6,015 bases of DNA, from the NCBI GenBank assembly GCA_022570975.1, contig JACZYS010000158.1, positions 1 to 6,015 on the forward strand. The letters are read 5' to 3'. The notes under the pieces are model-generated. The model saw only the letters and a program-made list of their open reading frames with translations, ran no database searches and had not been told where the DNA came from. Shown one piece after another: positions 1-6,014 of this stretch (position 1 is its first letter; each line of letters opens with the position of its first letter). This DNA is from Candidatus Zixiibacteriota bacterium (GTDB lineage Bacteria > Zixibacteria > MSB-5A5 > GN15 > FEB-12). The position numbers and the translations under genes were made by a program.

Positions 1-1
1 T

Positions 2-1492
2 ATGGCATTCGACATGGTAGAAGCAATGACGCTTATTGCCAGAGAAAAAAATATTGATTTTGATAAAGTGGTTGAGACTCTTCAGGAATCTCTTTTAGCC
101 GCTGCCAAAAAGAAATATAACGACACAGAAAATATCTCGTTTAACTTTGACAGAAAAACAAACGAGCTGCTCATGATTGCAACCAAGAAGGTTGTTGAAG
201 AAGTGGAAGACCCCATTCTTGAGGTTTCACTGGCTGAAGCCAAAGAGATTGATAAAGAAGCTGAACTTGGTGATGAAATGGATATGTATATTGATTTTGA
301 GACTGAGTTTGGACGTAATGCTATTGCCTCGGCAAAACAGATTTTAATTCAGAAAGTAAGAGAGGCAGAACGTGACAGAATTTATGAAGAATATATTGAC
401 AAGGTAGGCACTCTTGTCTCGGGCGTTGTCCAGCAGATTGACAAGGGAAATGTTATCGTAAATCTGGGCCGAAGCGAAGGTGTTATGCCTATCAAAGAGC
501 AAATTCCCCGTGAAAAATTCCGCCAGGGAGACAGACTTCGTTCATACATTATCGATGTCCAGAATAACACCAGAGGACCGCAGGTTATTCTCTCCCGGGT
601 CAGTAATGATTTTATCAGGGCTCTCTTTGAGCTTGAGGTTCCGGAGATATATGAAAAGGTGATTGAAATAAAAGCAATTGCTCGCGAACCCGGAGAACGG
701 GCAAAAATTGCCGTTTATTCATCCGATGACCGCATTGATCCGGTAGGTGCCTGTGTGGGTATCAAAGGAATCAGAGTGCAGTCAATAGTCCGTGAATTAA
801 ATAACGAAAGAATTGATATCGTACCATACTCTCCTGATTCGGAAGTATTTGTTACCAGAGCTCTGGCCCCGGCAAGAGTTGCCAATATTCAAGTTGATAT
901 TGCCGAACAGATGATGACGGTCGCGGTAGAAGATGAAAAACTCTCTTTAGCCATAGGAAAAAACGGGCAAAACGCCAGACTGGCTTCCAAGCTTACCGGC
1001 TGGAAAGTTAATATTGTCTCTGAGACTGAATATGATGAAGGCAGAACCCGCCAGGCAGAAATGCTGGTGCCTATAAATCATCTCGAAGGTGTCGGTCCCA
1101 AACTTACCGAAAAACTTCTGGAAGCTGATATCAGCACCGTTCAGAAACTGGCCGGTGCTTCCATGGAGGCTCTCTTAAAAGTAGAAGGACTGGGTCCAAA
1201 AACGGCCGAGAAGCTGGTTGAGAAAGCTCAGGAGATGGTTCAGGAACTGGAAGAAGAATATGAAAAACGTCTGGCTGAAATAAAAGCTGATAAGACGACC
1301 GGTCGCCTGAAGCCAGATCAAAAACTGAAAGAATCTGACCTCTTCCATGATGATCCTGAAGAAGAAGATGGAGACGAAAAAGCGGAAGTGAAGAAAGAGG
1401 AAGAAAACATCTCTACCGAAGAGTCAAAGAATGAAAGTGACTCAAAGTCAGATGAAAAAGAAGAAGAACAGGAAAAAAAACAGGATGAATAA
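2..1492 (+). CDS. nusA: Transcription termination/antitermination factor NusA
   Basis: NusA binds RNA polymerase and nascent RNA in the cytoplasm and modulates pausing, intrinsic termination and antitermination. The 496-residue product shows the family layout: an N-terminal polymerase-binding domain (about 1-130), an S1 domain (about 135-200, with VGTLVSGVVQQIDKGNVIV), KH1 (about 205-280, GACVGIKGIRVQ at 249-260) and KH2 (about 285-345, LSLAIGKNGQNARLA at 314-328). A C-terminal helix-hairpin-helix region follows (about 355-412, with LEGVGPK and VEGLGPK), related to the acidic repeats of E. coli NusA. Residues 448-496 form a low-complexity Glu/Lys/Ser/Asp tail, probably disordered. The ATG at base 2 fits the usual NusA N-terminus (MxFDxxEAxxxIAREKxI), so the gene looks complete, but its ribosome binding site and any upstream rimP lie outside the window. 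It is the first visible gene of the operon. Identity is very secure; only the start is slightly open because of the window edge. Confidence 0.97.
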   Translation: MAFDMVEAMTLIAREKNIDFDKVVETLQESLLAAAKKKYNDTENISFNFDRKTNELLMIATKKVVEEVEDPILEVSLAEAKEIDKEAELGDEMDMYIDFETEFGRNAIASAKQILIQKVREAERDRIYEEYIDKVGTLVSGVVQQIDKGNVIVNLGRSEGVMPIKEQIPREKFRQGDRLRSYIIDVQNNTRGPQVILSRVSNDFIRALFELEVPEIYEKVIEIKAIAREPGERAKIAVYSSDDRIDPVGACVGIKGIRVQSIVRELNNERIDIVPYSPDSEVFVTRALAPARVANIQVDIAEQMMTVAVEDEKLSLAIGKNGQNARLASKLTGWKVNIVSETEYDEGRTRQAEMLVPINHLEGVGPKLTEKLLEADISTVQKLAGASMEALLKVEGLGPKTAEKLVEKAQEMVQELEEEYEKRLAEIKADKTTGRLKPDQKLKESDLFHDDPEEEDGDEKAEVKKEEENISTEESKNESDSKSDEKEEEQEKKQDE

Positions 1493-1539
1493 TGGCATCC
1501 ATTTCCATTTACAATATTTTAAAGAGGAGCGTGACATAA
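1492..1539 (+). CDS. Possible 15-codon coupling mini-ORF between nusA and infB
   Basis: An ATG overlaps the nusA stop by one base (TAATG) and opens a frame encoding MASISIYNILKRSVT. It ends with TAA at 1537-1539, directly abutting the TTG start of infB at 1540. The frame thus fills the whole intergenic gap, and the Shine-Dalgarno sequence of infB lies inside it. There is no separate ribosome binding site, so translation would depend on ribosomes finishing nusA. It could act as a translational coupler carrying ribosomes to the infB start, or be chance. No known family is recognised. The arrangement is visible in the sequence; the function is inference. Confidence 0.25.
   Translation: MASISIYNILKRSVT
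1523..1529 (+). promoter_or_regulatory. Ribosome binding site of infB
   Basis: AGAGGAG lies 10 nt upstream of the TTG at 1540. It is the strongest Shine-Dalgarno match near an operon start here and decides the TTG start, because no ATG or GTG in the infB frame lies between it and the first conserved IF2 residues. Confidence 0.75.
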
Positions 1540-3783
1540 TTGGCTGCTAAAGGAAAAAGAATTCATGAACTTGCCAAGGAATATTCTGTCTCTTCCAACG
1601 CCTTGATTAAGATTCTTAAAGAGATAGGTTTTCAAGCAAAGTCCCATATGTCAGTGGCTACTGATGATATTATTAAGGCCGTTCAAAAGAAATTTGAGCA
1701 GAAAAAAGAAGAAGCTAAAAAAGAGATGCAGCACCGGGCCCAAGTCAAAAAAGCTGTTGACCAGAAAGAAAAAGAGAAAAAAGAGAAAAAAGCGATCGGT
1801 ACAAAGGCAAAAATTGGCGGAATAATTGTCTCTGATTCAAAATCGCCGGTAGCCGGAATGCTCAGAAAGTTTGAGAAAAAACAGAAGAAAAAAGATAAAA
1901 GAAGAGATCGATCGCGGCAGGTTGATAGCGGTGTAGTCGCCAAGAGCTTTAAATCGACCATGGCTGATATCACCAGCACCAAGTCTAAAAAGAAATACAA
2001 ACGTACTGATTCAGATACTGGTTTGGAAGTTGAAGACTCAAATGTAATCAGTGTCAATGAGTTTATGTCTGTAGCCGAGCTTGCTCCTCAACTGGAAGTT
2101 AAGCCGGTTGAGGTTGTTGCAAAACTTTTTGAGATGGGGATGGTGGCCACCATCAACCAGCGACTTGATATAGATACGATTGAAATGATTGCCAATGAGT
2201 ACGGATTTGAGATTAAGCAAATTGCCGAGATTGGTGATTCATTGGTTGAAGAAGAAGATATTGATGCTCTCACAACAAGAGCTCCGGTAGTTACTGTCAT
2301 GGGACATGTTGATCATGGCAAGACCTCGCTTTTGGATTATATTAGAAAAACTAACGTTGTCGCCGGCGAGGCCGGAGCAATTACGCAGCATATTGGGGCA
2401 TATGGAGTGACCCACAACGGTTCAAGAGTTACTTTCCTGGATACTCCGGGCCACGAGGCATTTACGGCCATGAGAGCCAGAGGCGCGCAGATAACTGATA
2501 TTGTTGTACTGGTTGTGGCCGCTGATGATAATGTGAGCCCACAGACAATTGAGGCTATTGACCACGCCCGGGCAGCCAACGTGACAATCATTGTTGCCAT
2601 CAACAAGATTGATAAGCCGGGTGCAAATCCGGATGCCGTCCGCACTATGCTTGCCAAACATAATCTTCTCTCCGAGGATTGGGGCGGAAAAACGATTATG
2701 GTTGAAGTCTCAGCAAAAACCGGAGAAGGTATTGATAAGTTGATGGATATGATTATCCTCCAGGCTGAAATGTTGGACTTAAAGGCAGATTCAACAATAA
2801 GAAGTCAGGGTGTTGTTATTGATGCTCATCTGGAAAAGGGGAGAGGACCTGTGGCCACTGTTTTAATTCAGAAAGGAACCTCTCACATTGCGGATTCAAT
2901 TGTCACCGGAATGTTTAGCGGTAGAATAAGAACGATGGTGGATGACCGGGGTAACTCTCATCAGTCTATCGGACCGTCATTCCCGGCGCAGATTACCGGT
3001 TTAAACGGAGTTCCCAACGCCGGCGATTCCTTTATGACAACCACTAATGACCAGGAAGCAAAAGAAATTGCCCTAAAAAGAAGCCAGATAAAAAGAGAGC
3101 AGGAGACACGCAAAATTCATGGTGGACTTACCTTGGAACAAATCTTTGACAGAATTAAAGAAGGTCAGATAAAAGAACTAAAATTGATTATAAAAGGTGA
3201 TGTTGACGGATCGGTTGAAGTTTTGGCCGATACTCTCGGAAAGATTGCAACCGATGAAGTAAGGGCCAATATTATCCATAAAGGGGTTGGCGGCATTACC
3301 GAATCGGATGTACTTTTGGCATCGGCCTCAAACGCTATTATTATTGGGTTTCATGTTGCTGTTGACACCAGAGCCAGAGAACTGGCTTCTACGGAAATGG
3401 TTGACATCAAACTCTACAAAATTATCTATGAAGCTGAAAAAGACATAAGAGATGCCCTATCAGGTCTTCTGTCACCAAGTATTGAAGAAAAGCATGTTGG
3501 CTCTGCCGAAGTGAGAGATACTTTCAAAGTTCCGAAAATTGGCCTGATTGCCGGATGCTATGTGAAAGATGGCAAAATATCGCGCAGTGACAAAGTTAAA
3601 CTGGTAAGAGAAGGCACAATTATTTTTGATGGAAAACTAATTTCTCTAAGAAGATTCAAAGATGATGCCAAAGAAGTAAAAGAAGGCTTTGAATGCGGTA
3701 TTGGTCTGGAAAACTATAACGACATCAAAGTTGGTGACCTTATTGAGGCCTACATAATTGTTGAAACAGCAAGAACTCTTTAA
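1540..3783 (+). CDS. infB: Translation initiation factor IF-2
   Basis: IF-2 is the GTPase that places fMet-tRNA on the 30S subunit and promotes 50S joining. The 747-residue product has an N-terminal IF2_N domain (about 5-52, KRIHELAKEYSVSS), a long Lys/Glu-rich linker (about 52-160) and a second IF2_N domain (about 172-225). The G domain follows, with G1 GHVDHGKT (255-262), the switch-I segment GAITQHIG (279-286), G3 DTPGH (301-305), G4 NKID (355-358) and G5 SAK (391-393). Beta-barrel domain II (about 424-510), domain C1 (about 530-640) and the fMet-tRNA-binding C2 domain (about 655-742) complete it. Length and motif order are normal for bacterial IF-2 with a shorter N-terminal linker than in E. 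coli. The start is TTG with a good AGAGGAG 10 nt upstream. It lies 47 nt after nusA and 3 nt before ylxP, so co-transcription is expected. All GTPase residues are intact. Confidence 0.98.
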   Translation: MAAKGKRIHELAKEYSVSSNALIKILKEIGFQAKSHMSVATDDIIKAVQKKFEQKKEEAKKEMQHRAQVKKAVDQKEKEKKEKKAIGTKAKIGGIIVSDSKSPVAGMLRKFEKKQKKKDKRRDRSRQVDSGVVAKSFKSTMADITSTKSKKKYKRTDSDTGLEVEDSNVISVNEFMSVAELAPQLEVKPVEVVAKLFEMGMVATINQRLDIDTIEMIANEYGFEIKQIAEIGDSLVEEEDIDALTTRAPVVTVMGHVDHGKTSLLDYIRKTNVVAGEAGAITQHIGAYGVTHNGSRVTFLDTPGHEAFTAMRARGAQITDIVVLVVAADDNVSPQTIEAIDHARAANVTIIVAINKIDKPGANPDAVRTMLAKHNLLSEDWGGKTIMVEVSAKTGEGIDKLMDMIILQAEMLDLKADSTIRSQGVVIDAHLEKGRGPVATVLIQKGTSHIADSIVTGMFSGRIRTMVDDRGNSHQSIGPSFPAQITGLNGVPNAGDSFMTTTNDQEAKEIALKRSQIKREQETRKIHGGLTLEQIFDRIKEGQIKELKLIIKGDVDGSVEVLADTLGKIATDEVRANIIHKGVGGITESDVLLASASNAIIIGFHVAVDTRARELASTEMVDIKLYKIIYEAEKDIRDALSGLLSPSIEEKHVGSAEVRDTFKVPKIGLIAGCYVKDGKISRSDKVKLVREGTIIFDGKLISLRRFKDDAKEVKEGFECGIGLENYNDIKVGDLIEAYIIVETARTL

Positions 3784-3786
3784 ACC

Positions 3787-4068
3787 TTGGTAACCGTAAT
3801 CCTAAGAATCGAACTTGACCTCCCTCCGGTAGAATCATTGAAAGAAAAAAGAAGAATATTAAAATCATTAATGGCAAAAATTAAAAACAAATTTAATGTC
3901 TCAATCGCAGAGGTTGCTAACAATGATATTCTTCGCTCGGCTACTTTAGGGGCAGCGGTAGTATCAAACAGCACTGCTTTCGGTGACCGGGTTGTTGCCC
4001 AGATTGTTAATCAAATTGAAAACTCTTCTGAATTGATTATTAAAGAATACACTACGGAGATTCATTAA
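3787..4068 (+). CDS. ylxP: DUF503 family protein YlxP
   Basis: This is a 93-residue protein of the DUF503/YlxP family, a small conserved protein commonly encoded beside infB and rbfA. Its biochemical role is not settled; the location suggests ribosome assembly or translation. The sequence shows the family signature: a first beta strand (VTVILRIELDLP), then SLKEKRRILKSL (17-28), FNVSIAEV (36-43) and the LGAAVV strand (54-59). The TTG at 3787 is chosen because it puts the first beta strand right at the N-terminus, as in relatives, and no ATG or GTG comes before the conserved part. No convincing Shine-Dalgarno sequence precedes it, and the infB stop is only 3 nt upstream, so translation is probably coupled to infB by reinitiation. 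It ends 1 nt before rbfA. No signal peptide or membrane segment is seen. Confidence 0.9.
   Translation: MVTVILRIELDLPPVESLKEKRRILKSLMAKIKNKFNVSIAEVANNDILRSATLGAAVVSNSTAFGDRVVAQIVNQIENSSELIIKEYTTEIH
4056..4060 (+). promoter_or_regulatory. Ribosome binding site of rbfA
   Basis: GGAGA sits inside the 3' end of ylxP, 9 nt upstream of the rbfA ATG at 4070. It supports that start, which is separated from the ylxP stop by one base. Confidence 0.7.
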
Positions 4069-4069
4069 C

Positions 4070-4423
4070 ATGAAACAGTTTTCCCGGTCAGACAGATTGG
4101 GCGGTCAGATTTTGAAAGATACCTCGGAGTACATGGACAGAGTTTTAGCTGAAAAAATTGAAGGGATGATTACTTTCACATATGCCCGCCTCTCCAAGGA
4201 CCTTCAATACGTCACTCTTTATTATTCTTTTCTGGGGAATGACGAAAAGAGAAAGTCAAGCCAGAATTTTCTTGATGCCAGAAAAAAAGAAATAAGAAAG
4301 CATGTCGGGCAATTTATTCGTGCAAGACATATCCCAGAGTTTACTTTCAAATTTGATCCTTCAATAGAAGAAGGACAAAAAATTGAAAGACTGTTAAATG
4401 AAATTGCTGATGAACGCAAATAG
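4070..4423 (+). CDS. rbfA: 30S ribosome-binding factor RbfA
   Basis: RbfA binds the immature 30S subunit and aids 16S rRNA 5'-end maturation, and is needed for cold adaptation in E. coli. The 117-residue product has the type-II KH-like layout: an N-terminal helix with R8-x-x-x-x-I (SDRLGGQILKD), the strand region MITFTYARLSKDLQYVTLYYSFLG (33-56; LSKDL is the family signature), a helix through RKKEIRKHVGQFI, and then the C-terminal IPEFTFKFDPSIEEG (88-102). The Ala-x-Gly kink that usually precedes the FIRxxL helix is replaced by Arg71-Lys72-Lys73, a form I recall from Bacteroidetes-like RbfA. Length is typical. A GGAGA site 9 nt upstream supports the ATG. Its end overlaps the start of the DHH gene, so the two are probably translationally coupled. 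Confidence 0.95.
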   Translation: MKQFSRSDRLGGQILKDTSEYMDRVLAEKIEGMITFTYARLSKDLQYVTLYYSFLGNDEKRKSSQNFLDARKKEIRKHVGQFIRARHIPEFTFKFDPSIEEGQKIERLLNEIADERK

Positions 4424-5414
4424 AACTAAAACTGCAATCCAAATCTCATTGAGCACAGAGATTGACAATCTCATCAATCAGGGAAGAAATATCTTAATCC
4501 TGACCCATATCAATCCGGACGGTGATGCCATTGGCTCACAGCTGGCCATGGCTTCATTTGTAAGATCAAAAGGAAAGAATGTTTTTTTAGTCAGAGATGA
4601 TGAAATCCCAAAAAACCTGCAATTTTTGGCCGGTGCCGAAGATATTCCTCTCTTTGGAAATCTTCCTGATTCCCTCAAAATAGATACGGCCATAATTCTT
4701 GAGTGTCCCCACCTACACCGTGCCGGCAAAGCAGAACAACTGCTCAATGATGCCGTCAAAATAATTAATATTGACCATCACCATGACAACGACAACTATG
4801 GAGACATTAAGTGGGTGGATTCTTCAATTTCATCAGTCGGTGAAATGCTTTATGAACTGTTCGAAAATCTTAATTTTCATATTTCCGAATCTGTCGCCGA
4901 GCAGCTTTATACGGCAATCTTAACCGACACAGGAAGATTCCGGTTTAAATCAACCAGTAAAAGAACCATGGAAATTGCCGGTAATTTGGTTGAGGCAGGT
5001 GCCTCACCGTCACACATCACCGACCTTGTTTACTACAATCAAGAGCCTTCATCAATAAGACTGCTGGGAAAAGTTCTTAATGCAATCGAATTTCATTTCA
5101 GCGACAGGCTTTGTTTGATTTCTGTGACCCAAAATATGCTGGCAGCTGCTAAGGCAACCAAAGAAGACACCGAAGGCCTGATAGATTATACGCTCTATTC
5201 GAACACAACCGAAATTGGCCTGATGCTAAAAGAAGTTGACAGTTCTACGACCAAAGTTTCGCTTCGTTCAAGAGAGAAAATCGATATATCAAAAATCGCC
5301 GCCCAATTTGGAGGCGGGGGTCATTTTAATGCTTCCGGCTGCCAGATAAACAAAGATATTGAAACAGCCAAATCAGAACTCTTAAAAGCTATCGGAGAAG
5401 AACTAAGTGACTGA
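4398..5414 (+). CDS. nrnA: DHH/DHHA1 phosphoesterase, NrnA-like (nanoRNase / pAp phosphatase)
   Basis: This belongs to the DHH superfamily of manganese-dependent phosphoesterases. NrnA-type members degrade short oligoribonucleotides and dephosphorylate pAp in the cytoplasm. The 338-residue product shows motif I THINPDGDAIGS (36-47), motif III IDHHHDN (125-131), motif IV LTDTGRFRF (175-183) and, in the C-terminal DHHA1 domain, FGGGGHFNASGC (304-315). Motif II reads LECPHLHRAG (101-110), with Glu102 where many relatives have Asp. The ATG at 4398 overlaps rbfA by 26 nt; a second in-frame ATG at 4410 (overlap 14 nt, 334 residues) is equally possible and neither has a clear Shine-Dalgarno sequence. 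A DHH gene between rbfA and truB is a known arrangement in several phyla. The family is sure; the exact substrate (nanoRNA, pAp or a cyclic dinucleotide product such as pApA) is inferred, and the symbol is a best fit only. Confidence 0.9.
   Translation: MKLLMNANRTKTAIQISLSTEIDNLINQGRNILILTHINPDGDAIGSQLAMASFVRSKGKNVFLVRDDEIPKNLQFLAGAEDIPLFGNLPDSLKIDTAIILECPHLHRAGKAEQLLNDAVKIINIDHHHDNDNYGDIKWVDSSISSVGEMLYELFENLNFHISESVAEQLYTAILTDTGRFRFKSTSKRTMEIAGNLVEAGASPSHITDLVYYNQEPSSIRLLGKVLNAIEFHFSDRLCLISVTQNMLAAAKATKEDTEGLIDYTLYSNTTEIGLMLKEVDSSTTKVSLRSREKIDISKIAAQFGGGGHFNASGCQINKDIETAKSELLKAIGEELSD
5394..5400 (+). promoter_or_regulatory. Ribosome binding site of truB
   Basis: GGAGAAG lies within the end of the DHH gene, with its GGAG core 9 nt before the GTG at 5407. 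It supports the GTG start and the 8-nt overlap of truB with the preceding gene (GTGACTGA). Confidence 0.7.
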
Positions 5415-5757
5415 CGTCAGATTCCAACATAATGGCCTTCTCTTGGTGAACAAACCAAAAGGTGTTACCAGCCATGATGTCATTGACCGGCTCAGGAGAA
5501 TTCTCAAACAAAAAAGAATCGGACATACCGGCACACTGGACCCAATGGCTCATGGGTTGCTCTTAATCTGTCTGGGAAATGCGACCAAAGCATCGCAGTT
5601 TTTTACCGGACATAGTAAAGGTTACCTGGCAACCTTGAAGCTCGGGGAGACATCCAACACTCTTGATAGCGAAGGAACAATTTCAAGCTCGGGGTTTGAG
5701 AACAGAGATTCCCTTAATACTGAGAACATTGATAACCAATTGAATTTATTCACATAA
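5407..5757 (+). CDS. truB: tRNA pseudouridine-55 synthase TruB, C-terminally truncated (probably a pseudogene)
   Basis: TruB converts U55 of the tRNA T-loop to pseudouridine. The N-terminal catalytic part is clear: NGLLLVNKPKGVTSHDVI (9-26), the catalytic motif IGHTGTLDPMAHGLL (38-52, nucleophile Asp45), CLGNATKASQF (55-65), the GYLATLKLGE strand (72-81) and TLDSEG (85-90). The protein then reaches LNTENIDNQLNLFT and stops at TAA (5755-5757). Full-length TruB is roughly 230-310 residues and continues here with F-x-G-x-x-x-Q-x-PP-x-[FY]-SA-x-K, so well over half is missing, including the rest of the catalytic domain. The frame stays open for 44 codons after the stop, but those codons and the other two frames show no TruB sequence, so a single frameshift or point mutation does not explain the loss. 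The GTG start has a good ribosome binding site and overlaps the preceding gene by 8 nt. The fragment is unlikely to be active. Confidence 0.88.
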   Translation: MTDVRFQHNGLLLVNKPKGVTSHDVIDRLRRILKQKRIGHTGTLDPMAHGLLLICLGNATKASQFFTGHSKGYLATLKLGETSNTLDSEGTISSSGFENRDSLNTENIDNQLNLFT

Positions 5758-5818
5758 ACAACCGGACATTACTGTCTCAATATCAATAAAATGGACTTTA
5801 TATACTCCACCAGAACCA

Positions 5819-5842
5819 CCAACGGGTTGATCCGCCGGTTGG
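5819..5842. repeat. Imperfect inverted repeat (hairpin)
   Basis: CCAAC (5819-5823) pairs with GTTGG (5838-5842). Inside, after one G-G mismatch, 5825-5826 pair with 5835-5836 and a G-T pair closes a six-base loop. It is not followed by a T run on either strand, so it is not a standard intrinsic terminator. It may be part of a dispersed intergenic repeat or mobile-element end, but no second copy is in the window. Confidence 0.4.
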
Positions 5843-5849
5843 GGAAAAA

Positions 5850-6014
5850 TTATTTTGGGAGGTTAATTTTGATCCAGTTAGATTTAAATTGACTTGTTAT
5901 GTCATTGTTATGAAAACTGCGTGAATGTTCAACAACGCTCTCAATCGCACGAATTTTTTTTTGATTTTCGGCATTTTTCCTCATTTTGCTAAATCGGTGG
6001 AGGCTGGAGCCGCC
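5850..6014 (-). CDS. Partial minus-strand open frame entering from the right edge, function unknown
   Basis: This frame is open from the right edge of the window to a TAA at 5850-5852 (54 codons). An internal ATG at 5984-5982 would give a 44-residue product beginning MRKNAENQKKIRAIESVVEH, with no ribosome binding site before it. If real, it is the C-terminal end of a gene running towards truB. The segment KKIRAIESVVEH loosely recalls the R-x-x-VEH-x-F segment near the C-terminus of IS5-type transposases, but the residues after VEH (SRSFHNND) do not continue that pattern. The match is weak and may be chance. A frame of this length is not rare at this GC content, so it is reported only as a candidate. 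Confidence 0.15.
   Translation of the reverse strand, partial: GGSSLHRFSKMRKNAENQKKIRAIESVVEHSRSFHNNDITSQFKSNWIKINLPK

Noticed and set aside
1471..1492. A8 run at 1473-1480 near the end of nusA as a programmed slippage site
   Set aside because: Slippage would change only the last few residues of a disordered tail: one extra A gives an immediate stop, and one fewer adds about 20 unrelated residues. There is no sign of a useful product.
1683..2057. Long antisense frame opposite the infB linker (124 codons)
   Set aside because: It is the shadow of the Lys/Glu-rich linker: its composition is Phe/Ser/Leu-rich as expected from complementing AAA and GAA codons, and infB is clearly coding.
5758..5892. 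Readthrough of the truB stop giving a longer functional TruB
   Set aside because: The 44 in-frame codons after TAA carry none of the TruB C-terminal motifs and end at another stop, TGA at 5890-5892.
5889..5914. Promoter-like TTGACT ... TATGAA on the + strand
   Set aside because: The spacer is only 14 nt, short of the usual 16-18, and no gene follows on the + strand within the window.
5937..5962. T9 tract at 5954-5962 as an intrinsic terminator for the operon
   Set aside because: The only stem just upstream is CGTG...CACG, four base pairs with a loop of about 24 nt, too weak for a terminator hairpin.
5963..5974. Minus-strand ATG preceded by GAGG (MPKIKKKFVRLRALL, about 25 codons)
   Set aside because: It has a passable ribosome binding site but is very short, has no recognisable family and overlaps another equally weak minus-strand frame.
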